Part shown: in pieces, positions 52,238-61,217 of the stretch
Layout: each line of letters begins with the position of its first letter
Position numbering within the stretch: position 1 is the stretch's first letter
Source: Streptomyces sp. NBC_00461
Lineage (GTDB): Bacteria > Actinomycetota > Actinomycetes > Streptomycetales > Streptomycetaceae
Direction of reading: 5' to 3'
Assembly (NCBI RefSeq): GCF_036013935.1
Contig: NZ_CP107902.1
Span: 496,001 to 560,000 of the forward strand
DNA length: 64,000 bases
Notes under the pieces: model-generated
The model's database searches: none
Seen by the model: the letters and a program-made list of their open reading frames with translations, nothing else
Told to the model about the DNA's origin: nothing
Translations under genes and position numbers: made by a program

Positions 52238-53377
52238 TCACGCGGTGGTGCAGGCCGTACCGTTCAGGCTGAAGCCTGCCGGTTTGGCGAAGGTCCCGCT
52301 GTAGGTGCCCTGGAACCCGAAGGACACCTGCCCACCGGGTGCGATGTCCCCGTTGTACTGCTGACCACTGGCGGTCACCGCACCCGATGACGAGGAGACA
52401 TTGGCGTTCCACACACTCGTTGTCTTCTGCCCCGAAGGCAGTGTGAACGCGAGATTCCAGCCGTTGACGGGAGAGGGACCGGCATTGGTCACGGTGACGT
52501 CGGCGGTGAAGCCTCCCTGCCACACGTTCGTACCGTAGGCCACCTTGCACGCCGTTGAGCCGCCCGGGTCGCCCGGGTTGCCCGGGTTGCCTCCGCCGAG
52601 GTTCACGGTCGAGGAGAACGACGTCACCGCCAGCCCCGCCCCGTTCTGCCAGGGCTCGAAACCTGCCTGAACACTCGTCAGGTACCAGTTGTCCTGCGCG
52701 AGTCCCCGGGAGACGGTCTGACGGACGAAGTCCATCACGTCGAAGTTCCAGCTGCTGATCGCTGACGGCGCGACGAAGGTCAGCACGTCGTTGGTGCCGT
52801 TGTTGCCGGCCCACACCTGCCATGACCGGCCGGCCACGCTGGTGGTGCCGGTCTGCGAGCCGACCGGCTGCACGGGCCCCACGCGGTTGAACCAGATCAT
52901 GATCTCGGTGCGGTTCACCCCGTCGGTGCGGGGTGTCGGGTCCAGCCAGATGTCGTACGCGGCGTCGTAGACCGCGCCGCTGACATAGTTGTAGGAGATG
53001 TTCGTGGGCGCGCTCGAGATCGAGCTCAGCCGGGCCGGGAGGTTCGTGCCGGGTGAGCAGTTGGTGTAATGACAGCCGTTGAAGACGGACGGGTAGGACT
53101 TCGGGCCGCCATTCGTCGGAACCGAGCCGTCGGCCTGGGCGATCCTGAAGCCGGAGTCCGTGGCGGTGACGCACTGGGTGGCGTTGGTGCCCCAGCGGTT
53201 GTTCTGGACGACGTAACGGCCCTGGATGGTGGTCGAACCGAACTGCTCACAGATGGTCGAGTCGGCGTGTGACGGCGGAGCGGCGGTGAGCAGCGTCGTG
53301 AGGGTGAAGAGTGCCGTGAGCAGGGTGCCGAGCACGGCTCGTGCTCTGCTCAGGGGGTTGGGGAGTGGGAGTTGCAT
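52238..53377 (-). CDS. celB: GH12 endoglucanase with CBM2 (CelB type)
   Basis: A 379-residue secreted cellulase. Signal peptide 1-38; the GH12 jelly roll covers about 39-262 with 'CEQFGSTTIQGRYVVQNNRW', 'SYPSVFNGCHYTNCSPGT', the nucleophile in 'VNRTEIMIWFNRVG' (Glu158) and the acid/base in 'VQAGFEPWQNG' (Glu241). After a glycine/proline linker, residues 275-379 are a CBM2 ('CKVAYGTNVWQGGFTADVTV', 'GWNLAFTLPSGQ'). Layout and length match Streptomyces lividans CelB. It hydrolyses beta-1,4-glucan or xyloglucan. It is the only enzyme of the island with CBM2 instead of the lectin module. Confidence 0.93.
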   Translation of the reverse strand: MQLPLPNPLSRARAVLGTLLTALFTLTTLLTAAPPSHADSTICEQFGSTTIQGRYVVQNNRWGTNATQCVTATDSGFRIAQADGSVPTNGGPKSYPSVFNGCHYTNCSPGTNLPARLSSISSAPTNISYNYVSGAVYDAAYDIWLDPTPRTDGVNRTEIMIWFNRVGPVQPVGSQTGTTSVAGRSWQVWAGNNGTNDVLTFVAPSAISSWNFDVMDFVRQTVSRGLAQDNWYLTSVQAGFEPWQNGAGLAVTSFSSTVNLGGGNPGNPGDPGGSTACKVAYGTNVWQGGFTADVTVTNAGPSPVNGWNLAFTLPSGQKTTSVWNANVSSSSGAVTASGQQYNGDIAPGGQVSFGFQGTYSGTFAKPAGFSLNGTACTTA

Positions 53378-53443
53378 GCGGATCCTCCGCGGGGTGTGAG
53401 GGGAAGCGGGGATGTGAGGGGAAGCGGCGGAGCGCCCTCGATT

Positions 53444-53457
53444 CGGGAGCGCTCCCA
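53444..53457. promoter_or_regulatory. CebR-type box at the celB promoter
   Basis: On the minus strand the sequence is TGGGAGCGCTCCCG, 13 of 14 matches to TGGGAGCGCTCCCA, the established CebR operator. It lies 67 bp before the celB start codon, a position for blocking transcription. Confidence 0.85.
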
Positions 53458-53709
53458 CGGGAGTTCTGCGGGATGCCCAACGGAACGTTTCACCGGGAGG
53501 GGAAGCAGCGGTCTTGCTCCGGCGAGAACGCCGGGCAGCCCTCTGGGGACTGAGGACCGCCCGGCTGGTGCCCCCGTCAGGCTGGGACGGGGTGTGACGC
53601 AGCCTCTGTCAGCGACGCCTCGTGCGCGGCTGTGCTCTTGCGTCCGCGATCCATGGTTCTGGTTCCTCCTTGCGGAGTGCGGCTCGATGGGGGTCAAGGC
53701 TTGAACCAG

Positions 53710-53723
53710 TGGGAGCGCTCCCA
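53710..53723. promoter_or_regulatory. Perfect CebR-type box TGGGAGCGCTCCCA
   Basis: An exact 14-bp palindrome identical to the CebR operator, 333 bp upstream of celB. It lies 121 bp before the plus-strand membrane gene at 53844. A third, weaker copy TGGGAGCGATTCCA (12 of 14) is at 53853-53866, inside the start of that gene. Confidence 0.85.
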
Positions 53724-53843
53724 ATAGTGGGGACAGGTGTGCCCTCGGTCAAGACATCAAGAGGTTGAATCCTTCGATCTGGACCAGTCGAGAAAAGTCG
53801 GGCAACACCCCTGTGCTTCCAGCCGTGTTGGCGCTACCGTCCG

Positions 53844-54518
53844 ATGCACCAGTGGGAGCGATTCCATCAGCCGACCCGTCCGTCACGGCGCGCCGAGCTG
53901 CGAGGAACCGCTCGGCAGATCGCGTGGGCCGCCCTCGCAGTGCCCGCGAGCGTGATCATGAGCGCGGGAGCATTCGGCATCGCCTACGGCGTGGCGAGCA
54001 CACCCAGTTGGTGGAGTTCGTTGCTGGTGGTGATGGGTTCCATGATCGCGGTGGGTTGTCTGCTCGGGTTGGTGGGCCTCCTTCTGGCGGTCCTCGGGAT
54101 GGACGAGCTGAACAGGGACTTCGGGAAGCTCGACATCGTGGCGGCGGTCTGCTTCGTGCTGACCACGTGGGCGTTCTGCTCCGCGCTGCACAACCAGGCA
54201 CTGCACGACCATGGCCGGGCGGTACGAGCGGTCGTGGTCTCCGTGCACCCGGCCAGGGACGGAACAGGCATGGAGGTGGGTGAAATGGCGGCACTGTCGG
54301 ACTCCTCGGGCCGTCGCCATCTCGGCCAGATCAGCGCCGGCCGACTCACCGCCGGAGACAAGGTCACAGTCACCGTCGACCCCTCGGGCAAATACGACGT
54401 GCAACGCGGCCGCCCACCACAGAATCCCGAAGACTCCTGGGAGTTGGCCATCGCGCTCACTGTCCTCCAGGCTCTGCTCTGCGCCGCGATCGGCTTCTCC
54501 TCGGCCAGGTACCGGTAG
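53844..54518 (+). CDS. Membrane protein of unknown function
   Basis: A 224-residue protein that I do not recognise. Four hydrophobic segments are visible: about 27-50, 57-85, 95-115 and a last one at 200-220. Between segments three and four is a soluble stretch (120-195) with 'RAVRAVVVSVHPARDGTGME' and 'LTAGDKVTVTVDPSGKYDVQ', resembling DUF3592-type membrane proteins, in which such a beta-rich loop lies between helices. The start at 53844 has no strong ribosome site; a CebR-type box variant overlaps its first codons, so a later start is possible. Confidence 0.7.
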   Translation: MHQWERFHQPTRPSRRAELRGTARQIAWAALAVPASVIMSAGAFGIAYGVASTPSWWSSLLVVMGSMIAVGCLLGLVGLLLAVLGMDELNRDFGKLDIVAAVCFVLTTWAFCSALHNQALHDHGRAVRAVVVSVHPARDGTGMEVGEMAALSDSSGRRHLGQISAGRLTAGDKVTVTVDPSGKYDVQRGRPPQNPEDSWELAIALTVLQALLCAAIGFSSARYR

Positions 54519-54575
54519 TCGTTGGTGCCGCGGCATGTCGGGATCGAGGACCTCGAAAAATCCTCAGTCGGCTCC

Positions 54576-54983
54576 TCAGGGCAGTTGGCCAGAGGCATGA
54601 AGCGCGTCAAACACCATCTGGTCCACTGCCGAGACCCGCGCACGATCGCCATAGCCGAACCAGTCCGTCTCTGCGATCTCCCTTGAGGCAACCAGCGGAC
54701 CGGTGTACTCGGCGGTGTAACAGATCATCCGGAACTCGGTGCGGCCGTCGGAATTGCTCCGTGTCTCGAAGGTACCGACGTGCACCATCGTGGCCGTATC
54801 GACCCGGGACCGGAGTTCCTCGGTGATCTCGCGCGCCAAGGTCTCGGCGTCGGACTCACCCGACTCCCGCTTCCCGCCCGGGAAGTAGAAGACATCAACA
54901 CCACGGTTGCGCGTCAGCAGCACCCGCCCGTCACGCACCAGAACCCAGGCCACTTTCTCCGGAACGACCTCGATCTTCCCCAT
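54576..54983 (-). CDS. NUDIX hydrolase
   Basis: A 135-residue single-domain NUDIX protein. It begins 'KIEVVPEKVAWVLVRDGRVL' and has the Nudix box within 'GGKRESGESDAETLAREITE' followed by 'ELRSRV' (G-x5-E-x7-R-E-x-x-E-E), all catalytic residues present. These enzymes cleave nucleoside diphosphates linked to another group; the substrate is unknown. It is convergent to the membrane gene (57 bp between stops) and stands alone on its strand. Confidence 0.92.
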   Translation of the reverse strand: MGKIEVVPEKVAWVLVRDGRVLLTRNRGVDVFYFPGGKRESGESDAETLAREITEELRSRVDTATMVHVGTFETRSNSDGRTEFRMICYTAEYTGPLVASREIAETDWFGYGDRARVSAVDQMVFDALHASGQLP

Positions 54984-55230
54984 CCCCGGACCCTACCCAC
55001 CCACGCCGACACAGCAACGAGACCACAAGGGTCCGGCACCACAGGAGCCACCGAAACGATCAAGGGCCAACGGGGCGATCTCACCCTGACCGTGCCGGGA
55101 CCGCTGGGCCGCCCGGCCAAAACCCGTGCTCGCGCACCGCGCACCGCGCACCAGTGCTGGATGCTGACCCGACGAACAGGGAGATCCTGGGCAGGGATAT
55201 TGTCCCGTACAGAACAATCTGGGGGCTCTC

Positions 55231-55581
55231 ATGTCATACGGCTCAATGATGTTGCTCAGCCTGGGCCTTGTCGCCGTCGTCTCGCTGTGCGTGGGCTCGC
55301 TGGGCATCTATGCCTTCATCCGCAACCGTGTGCCCAGCCGACTGCTACGCCGCATCGTGCGCAACCCCCGATTGTGGGGGTTGGGCCTCCTGGTCCAGGT
55401 CGCGAGCCTGGTCACCTACTCCGGGGACCTCCTGGTCGTGGGCGTGGTCTGCACCGTCTGCGGCCACGCAGTGAAGCCGGGCGGATATGACCGCGGTCCG
55501 GGTCGCCCGCGACGTGGCCGATCCGCATCGGGCGGCACGCTCGCGGCAACCCCACCGGATGTGGCACCGACAACCCGCTAG
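55231..55581 (+). CDS. Small membrane protein of unknown function
   Basis: A 116-residue protein that I do not recognise. Two hydrophobic segments are clear: 'MMLLSLGLVAVVSLCVGSLG' (about 6-25) and 'LGLLVQVASLVTYSGDLLVV' (about 51-72), joined by a basic loop ('RNRVPSRLLRRIVRNPRLW'). The last 35 residues are rich in Gly, Pro and Arg and probably disordered. The frame has normal third-position GC bias. It could be a real small gene, but support is limited. Confidence 0.55.
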   Translation: MSYGSMMLLSLGLVAVVSLCVGSLGIYAFIRNRVPSRLLRRIVRNPRLWGLGLLVQVASLVTYSGDLLVVGVVCTVCGHAVKPGGYDRGPGRPRRGRSASGGTLAATPPDVAPTTR

Positions 55582-55602
55582 GCGGCTGACCGACGACGAA
55601 GA

Positions 55603-55634
55603 GCGGCCGTACGGCACTGATGCCGTACGGCCGC
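55603..55634. terminator. Bidirectional hairpin terminator
   Basis: A perfect 14-bp stem (GCGGCCGTACGGCA / TGCCGTACGGCCGC) with loop CTGA. It lies between the stops of the convergent small membrane gene (55581) and the GH39-like gene (55665). Confidence 0.85.
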
Positions 55635-55664
55635 CCCTGTCGGGAAGCTCCCGAGTCGAACGGG

Positions 55665-57518
55665 TCAGTTCTTGCCGGAGAGGCGCCAGATCTGGTTCTT
55701 CTTGTTGGCCAGGGCGCTTGCGGGGTCGCAGGTCCACTGGTGGATCTTCGCGCCGGGCGTGGTGGAGATGCCGGTGACGTCGACGCACTTGCCGCTGTGG
55801 ACGGCGACCAGCTGGTAGTCGTGGCTGTTGCCCAGTGCCGTGACGGGGTTGAGGGTGAACTGCTGGTTGGTGGCGCCGTTGCAGGTGTACTGGACGACCG
55901 CGGCGTCGTCCGCGGTGGAAGCCCCGGACACGTCAAGGCACTTGCCGCTGAGCTCGTTGACCACGGTGTAGGTGTCGGTCTTGCCGCTCACCGGCTTGAG
56001 GTCGAGCATCTGCTGGTAGCCGCCCTCGCAGTTCCACTGCTGGTACTGGGTGCCGTTGGCGGTACTGAGGTTGGTGTCGTCCAGGCACTGGCCGCTGTTC
56101 TCGCTGACCGCGACCGTGGAGATGGTGGTGTTGGACGGCGGGAGCAGGGTGACGGTGTAGCCGTCCTTGGAGTTGCTCCAGGGCAGGCTCACCGAGGCCG
56201 CGTTGTTGCTGACCGTCAGGGTGGAGTCGGAGATCGTCTCCGGGCCTGTCACCGCGGCGCCGTTGTTGTACGGGACGCGCTGGACGACCGCACGGACCTT
56301 GCCGCTCTCCACCACCGAGGTGGTGCCCAGGCCGGTGAGGTTGACGGTGACGTTGCCGGTGTTGCCGTTGCTGCCGAGCAGCACCTTGGCGTTCTTCGCG
56401 GAGTTGTCCTTGGTGGCGAGGCCGTCAGTGCCGGAGCCGGGGACGAGGTTGACGATGTTGCCGGTCTGGGAGCCGTAGTAGCGGTACATGAACCACTCGC
56501 CCAGCGGCAGGTACTGGCCCGCGCTGTTCTTGGTGAGCAGGTTCGCCTCGTTGTCGTGCAAGGCGGTGCCGGAGGCCCAGTTGCCGCGCAGGCCGTCGGC
56601 GCCGGCCCGCTCCAGGCGGCCGATGAACCAGGCGCCGCCGCCGGGGTTCTGCTGGGAGAGCGCGGCATACTCGTTGATCTGGTACGGGCGGGTGTTGGTC
56701 AGCCCCGCGGCGGCGAGGGTGGAGTTGGCGCTGGCGACGCCCGGGACCGGGTCGGCGGGTTCGTCGTGCCAGCTGTAGATGTCGGGGGCGACGTTGTTGG
56801 CCTTGACGTAGTTGAGATACGTGGTCCACCAGCTGTTGGAGGAGGTGGGCTGGTTGGCGATGCTGGGGCCGACGATGAGCTGGCCCGGGAACGCCGCCCG
56901 GACGCGGGCGTAGAACCGCGACCACATCTGCAGGTACTGCGCCTGCGAGGCGCCCCAGAAGTTGCTGCCGTCGGGCTCGTTCCACAGGTCCCACTGGACC
57001 GTCATGTTGTTGGCTTTGACGTCGCCGATGAGCTGGGTGACGAAGTTGTCGAACTGCGTCCAGTTTCCGTTGTCACCGGGCCAGCCCACGTGGGTGGTGC
57101 TGTCGGCGCCCCACAGGTCGTGCGGCAGGATCACGAAGGTGCCGCCTAGGGCGGCGGTGCGCTTGTACTGCGCCAGGGTCGAGTTCCAGCGGGTCTGGTA
57201 CTCGGCGAGGCTGGTGGCGTAGCCGCCGCTGTTGAGCTGGGCGCCGCCGGCCCGCATGAAGTGCCACTTGATGTCCTTGAAGAAGTGGTCCTGCGGGAGC
57301 GAGCCGTTCGGCGTCATGCCGTAGATCATTCCGGAGGCGCGGTACGTGGGGGCGCCACCGGCGTTGGCGAAGTCGACGGTGACGCTCGTGTCCGCGGCCC
57401 GGGAGGGGGCGGCCGGTATCAGGGTCGTCGCCAGCGCGGTCAGGAGGACGGCGACGGACGAGACGGCCCGACGCCTTGTGCTTGTCGTGGGTCTGGGGAG
57501 GGTTGTGAGCGAGTTCAT
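55665..57518 (-). CDS. Second secreted GH39-like glycosidase with ricin lectin domain
   Basis: A 617-residue secreted enzyme. Signal peptide 1-42; the clan GH-A barrel has 'IKWHFMRAGGAQLNSGGY', the acid/base motif 'VQWDLWNEPDGSNFWG' (Glu181) and the probable nucleophile in 'PYQINEYAALSQQ' (Glu283). A beta-sandwich follows, and residues 470-617 carry a ricin trefoil ('NSGQCLDDTNLSTANGTQYQ', 'LSGKCLDVSGAST', NQQF). It resembles the enzyme at 36517 in layout, but the lectin belongs to a different sequence group. It is the last gene of the transporter operon, 66 bp behind the GH63-like gene. Confidence 0.85.
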   Translation of the reverse strand: MNSLTTLPRPTTSTRRRAVSSVAVLLTALATTLIPAAPSRAADTSVTVDFANAGGAPTYRASGMIYGMTPNGSLPQDHFFKDIKWHFMRAGGAQLNSGGYATSLAEYQTRWNSTLAQYKRTAALGGTFVILPHDLWGADSTTHVGWPGDNGNWTQFDNFVTQLIGDVKANNMTVQWDLWNEPDGSNFWGASQAQYLQMWSRFYARVRAAFPGQLIVGPSIANQPTSSNSWWTTYLNYVKANNVAPDIYSWHDEPADPVPGVASANSTLAAAGLTNTRPYQINEYAALSQQNPGGGAWFIGRLERAGADGLRGNWASGTALHDNEANLLTKNSAGQYLPLGEWFMYRYYGSQTGNIVNLVPGSGTDGLATKDNSAKNAKVLLGSNGNTGNVTVNLTGLGTTSVVESGKVRAVVQRVPYNNGAAVTGPETISDSTLTVSNNAASVSLPWSNSKDGYTVTLLPPSNTTISTVAVSENSGQCLDDTNLSTANGTQYQQWNCEGGYQQMLDLKPVSGKTDTYTVVNELSGKCLDVSGASTADDAAVVQYTCNGATNQQFTLNPVTALGNSHDYQLVAVHSGKCVDVTGISTTPGAKIHQWTCDPASALANKKNQIWRLSGKN

Positions 57519-57584
57519 GGTGCGGCTCCTGGAGGGGGAGGACCGGGGCTCGTGACGGCCCCGGGGTTTGGGGGAGGCGGCCGG

Positions 57585-59321
57585 TCAGCGGCTCTCTCGG
57601 TGGGCGTGTGCTTCGGCGAGGAGGAGGTAGCTGCTGGCGGTCCAGGTGTAGGCGCGGTCGCGCAGGCCCGTTCCGGTGAGGGCGTCGAAGTTCTCGGCGA
57701 AGCCGTTGGTCTCGCACAGGGCCCGGAAGCGGGCGCTGATGTCGTCCGCGAGGCGCTGGTGGCCGGCGCGGCGCAGGCCGTCCTCGACGAGGACGGTGGA
57801 GGGTGCCCATATCGGGCCGCGCCAGTAGCCGTCGGCGAGGTAGTGCGGTGAGGTGGTCAGTTCGGTGGCGAGGCCGTATGGCGTCAGGTGGGCCTTGATG
57901 TGGTCGGCCAGCGCGCTGCTGACCTCGCCGGGCAGGTGCTCGCCCAGGACGACGGGCATCAGGTCGAGGAGGCTGGCGCTGCTCCAGGTGTCCCCGGTGG
58001 CGACCGACCGGGCGACGAACCTGTCGCCGGTCCAGAGCTGGTCGAGCAGCGCCGTCTGGGTCTCCTCGGCTGTCGCCGTCCACCGGTGCGCCTCGTCCGG
58101 CTTGCCCAACTCCTCAGCCAGGGCGGCGAGTTCGTGCAGTTGGAGGACGAGGAAGGCGGCGAGGTCGGCGGTGACGACCACTCGCTCGGGGTCGAAGGTG
58201 GTGGCGTTGTCCCAGCCGCTGTCGTTGCCGTGCTGGTAATGGGGCAGCTGGGCGTCGGGGGCTCTTCGTACGGAGAGCCAGAAGTCGGTCCAGCGCTCCA
58301 ACCGGTCGTACGTCTCGGCCAGTTCGGCCTCGCTGGGAGGGGTCGGCAGGCGGCGGCGCAGGTGGCCGAAGGCCCAGCCGTGGATGGGGGGTTTGACGAA
58401 GTTGTGGAGGACCTCGGAGTGGGTGACCGAGTCGGGCAGGGCGCCGCTGTCGTCCTGGTGGTCGAAGGGCAGGTGGTACTGGTCCAGGGCGAGTTCGGGG
58501 CAACCGGGGGCCAGGGCAAGGGCGTTGAAGCAGTGGTCCCAGCTCCAGACCTTGTCCATCCAGTGCTTGGACATCAGTACGGCGGGCCGGGTGACCAGGC
58601 CCGTCGGCCGTACGGTCGCCGACCAGACGACGTAGGCGGCGAGTTCGGCGGCCGGCGTGGCGGACGAGCGCCAAGGGGCCACCGCGTCGACGAAGTCCGC
58701 GAACGCACCCCGAGCGGACTCCACGACGTCGTCGAACGTCGCTGCGGACACGTAGGGCGGGCGGGAGGTTTCGAGTTCCTCGATCGCTATCTCCCAGGCT
58801 CCGTCCGCCCGCGCGGTCACGGTGAGACCGCGTTCGCCGCTGCCCAGGAGCTGGGCTCCGGCCGTGTCGGCGATGGTGCCGGACAGCACGGTGACGCGGT
58901 AACGGCGTCCGGTCTCGTACGACGTGAACACGTGGGCGTCCGCCGCCGGATCGTGGAAGAAGTACGTTCCGCTGAACGGGGTCAGGGTGTGCGCGGCGGC
59001 GAACACGCCGATACCCAGGCCGCTCCCCCGCAGGCGCACGGTGTCGGGCGAGTCGTAGGCGAGGTCTGTGCGCCCGCTCTCACCGATCCAGCTGAGCCGG
59101 CCGGGTGTCGCCTCCACACGGGTGGCGGCCCGGTCTCCGGTGGCCGGGTCCACGGGGATCAGGCGCAGGACGGCGTGCATGCCGTTCTGGTGCGAGACGA
59201 GGTGGAGGTCGTCGGCGTACGTCTTTTCCGCCACCACGGGCGAGATGTCGAACCAGGATCCGTAGGTGCTGAACGGTATGTCGTGGACGGAGAAGGCCGG
59301 GCCGGACGAGGCGGCGGTCAT
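57585..59321 (-). CDS. Cytoplasmic GH63-like (MGH1-type) glycosidase
   Basis: A 578-residue protein without a signal peptide. The N-terminal beta-sandwich is followed by an (alpha/alpha)6 barrel with 'MSKHWMDKVWSWDHCFNALA', 'DSGALPDSVTHSEVLHNFVK', 'YQHGNDSGWDNATTFDPERV' and the end 'YWRGPIWAPSTVLVEDGLRR'. This is the pattern of GH63 and mannosylglycerate-hydrolase-like enzymes, which cleave alpha-linked glucose or mannose, or related sugars. Being intracellular and behind a sugar ABC system, it probably digests the imported oligosaccharide. A GTG 16 codons upstream (59369) is an alternative start. Confidence 0.85.
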   Translation of the reverse strand: MTAASSGPAFSVHDIPFSTYGSWFDISPVVAEKTYADDLHLVSHQNGMHAVLRLIPVDPATGDRAATRVEATPGRLSWIGESGRTDLAYDSPDTVRLRGSGLGIGVFAAAHTLTPFSGTYFFHDPAADAHVFTSYETGRRYRVTVLSGTIADTAGAQLLGSGERGLTVTARADGAWEIAIEELETSRPPYVSAATFDDVVESARGAFADFVDAVAPWRSSATPAAELAAYVVWSATVRPTGLVTRPAVLMSKHWMDKVWSWDHCFNALALAPGCPELALDQYHLPFDHQDDSGALPDSVTHSEVLHNFVKPPIHGWAFGHLRRRLPTPPSEAELAETYDRLERWTDFWLSVRRAPDAQLPHYQHGNDSGWDNATTFDPERVVVTADLAAFLVLQLHELAALAEELGKPDEAHRWTATAEETQTALLDQLWTGDRFVARSVATGDTWSSASLLDLMPVVLGEHLPGEVSSALADHIKAHLTPYGLATELTTSPHYLADGYWRGPIWAPSTVLVEDGLRRAGHQRLADDISARFRALCETNGFAENFDALTGTGLRDRAYTWTASSYLLLAEAHAHRESR

Positions 59322-59402
59322 GGGGCGTGACTCGTTTCTGGAGCAGGAGGCAACGGTCGGCTGGCGCACGGACGCTTCAGCCGCCGGGCGGAGTTGGGGG
59401 AC

Positions 59403-60227
59403 TCAGTCCTTGACCGCGCCGGCGGTCACACCGGCGGCGACGTAGCGCTGGGCGAGGACGAGGATCACCGCGGCGGGCAGCGAGGCCACGACGGCGGTGG
59501 CCATGATGGCGTTCCACTGCTGGTTGTTGTTGCCGATGTAGTGGTAGATGCCGAGGGTGATCGGCTCGTGCGCGCCGCCGTTGACCAGGGTGCTGGCGAA
59601 GACGAAGTCGGACCAGGACCACAGGAACGCGAACAGCGACACCGTGACGACGGCGTTGCGGCTCGTCGGCAGGACGATGGACCAGAAGGTGCGCAGGATG
59701 CCGGCTCCGTCCATCTGCGCGGCCTGGAGCAGTTCGCCGGGGATGCCGGACATGAACGCGGTGAAGATCAGCACCGCGAAGGGGACGGCCAGGGTGGAGT
59801 CGGCGACGATCAGGCCAGGCACGGACTGGAGCAGGCCCAGCTGGAGGTAGATGGCGTAGAAGCCCATCGCCATGATGATGCCCGGGATCATCTGGGCGGC
59901 CAGCAGCACGAAGCTCAGGATGCCGCCGCCACGCGGGCGCAGCTTGGCGAGCGCGTATCCGGCGGGGGCGGACAGGACGACGGTCAGTACGACGGTGCCC
60001 AGGGCGATGACGAGGCTGGTGCCGAGGTAGGGCAGCTGCTCGCCGAGGACGGTGCGGTAGCCGGCCAGGGTGCCGTGCAGCGGCAGCAGGTCCGGTGGGC
60101 TCTTGCGCATGTCCTGGTCGCGGGTGAGGGACACGTTGAGCATCCAGTAGACCGGGAAGAGCATGACCGCGGTGAGTGCTACGCCGATCGTGGTCTTGCC
60201 CCATGTGCTCTTGCGGCTTCGGCTCAT
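59403..60227 (-). CDS. ABC sugar transporter permease (MalG type)
   Basis: A 274-residue inner-membrane permease with six transmembrane segments. The ATPase-contact EAA loop reads 'LLQAAQMDGAGILRTFWSIV' followed by 'LPTSRNA', typical of the carbohydrate uptake (CUT1) family. 'YRTVLGEQLPYLGTSLVIAL' is the MalG-like second helix region. The start overlaps the stop of the partner permease by 4 bp. No ATPase gene is in the operon; CUT1 systems of Streptomyces normally share the ATPase MsiK, which is encoded elsewhere. Confidence 0.93.
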   Translation of the reverse strand: MSRSRKSTWGKTTIGVALTAVMLFPVYWMLNVSLTRDQDMRKSPPDLLPLHGTLAGYRTVLGEQLPYLGTSLVIALGTVVLTVVLSAPAGYALAKLRPRGGGILSFVLLAAQMIPGIIMAMGFYAIYLQLGLLQSVPGLIVADSTLAVPFAVLIFTAFMSGIPGELLQAAQMDGAGILRTFWSIVLPTSRNAVVTVSLFAFLWSWSDFVFASTLVNGGAHEPITLGIYHYIGNNNQQWNAIMATAVVASLPAAVILVLAQRYVAAGVTAGAVKD

Positions 60228-61207
60228 GACAGGGCCTGCTTTCTCTGCACCCGGACGTAGATCAGGCCGAAGACCAGTGCGGCGACGACGAGCAGGTTGC
60301 CCACGGCCGCGCCGGGGCCGAACGCGGGCAGGAGGTTGCCGAAACCGAGCTGGTAGGACCAGGTGGCGAAGGTCGTGGACGAGTCCGCCGGGCCACCCTT
60401 GGTCATGATCCAGATGATGTCGAAGACCTTGAGCGTGTAGACCAGCCCAAGGAGCAGGGTGATCGCCGACACCGGGCGCAGCAGCGGGAAGGTGATGCTC
60501 CAGAAGCGGCGCCAGGGACCCGCGCCGTCCAGGGCGGCGGCCTCGTACAGGCCGGCCGGGATGGACTGCAGGCCGCTGTAGAGGACGACCAGGTTGAAGG
60601 GGACGCCGATCCAGATGTTCGCGATGATCACCGAGGTCAGCGACCAGGACGGCGAGGTCAGCCAGTTCACCGGCCCGATGCCGACGGCGTGCAGGACGGC
60701 GTTGACGATTCCTGAGTCGCTGTTGAGCATCCACGACCAGGTGGAGGCGGAGACGATCAGCGGCAGCAGCCAGGGCACCAGGAACAGGGCGCGCAGGGTG
60801 GCCGACAGCCGGAAGTGCTGGTGGAAGAAGACCGCGAGGGCCAGCCCGATGGCGTACTGGAAGACCAGACAGACGGCGGTGAAGACCGCGGTGTGCAGCA
60901 GGGCCGGGGCGAAGGTCGGGTTGTCGAAGACGGTGCGGTAGTTCGCGAGGCCCGTGAACGGCGCGTCGCCCTGGACGAACGAGCGGACGGTGTAGTTCCG
61001 CAGGCTCAGGTCGATGTTGCGGTAGAGCGGATAGGCGTAGAAGAGGGCCAGGTAGAGGGTCACCGGGGCGAGGAATCCCCAGGCCGCCCACTGGGTGGAG
61101 GCGGCTCGGCGGCGCTTCCTGCGGCGGCCCGGGGGCGGGGCGGCGGTGGCCGCCCCGTTCCGGACGCCCGTGGACCGGCGGTCCGTCGGATGTGTCGTCT
61201 GCTTCAT
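60224..61207 (-). CDS. ABC sugar transporter permease (MalF type)
   Basis: A 327-residue permease. After a basic N-terminal tail ('RRRKRRRAASTQWAAWGF') come six transmembrane segments; the EAA loop reads 'GLYEAAALDGAGPWRRFWSI' then 'TFPLLRP', as in CUT1 permeases. It pairs with the MalG-like protein downstream (4-bp overlap) and receives sugar from the binding lipoprotein encoded 10 bp upstream. The substrate is probably an oligosaccharide released by the enzymes of the island. Confidence 0.93.
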   Translation of the reverse strand: MKQTTHPTDRRSTGVRNGAATAAPPPGRRRKRRRAASTQWAAWGFLAPVTLYLALFYAYPLYRNIDLSLRNYTVRSFVQGDAPFTGLANYRTVFDNPTFAPALLHTAVFTAVCLVFQYAIGLALAVFFHQHFRLSATLRALFLVPWLLPLIVSASTWSWMLNSDSGIVNAVLHAVGIGPVNWLTSPSWSLTSVIIANIWIGVPFNLVVLYSGLQSIPAGLYEAAALDGAGPWRRFWSITFPLLRPVSAITLLLGLVYTLKVFDIIWIMTKGGPADSSTTFATWSYQLGFGNLLPAFGPGAAVGNLLVVAALVFGLIYVRVQRKQALS

Positions 61208-61217
61208 CGGGCTCTCG

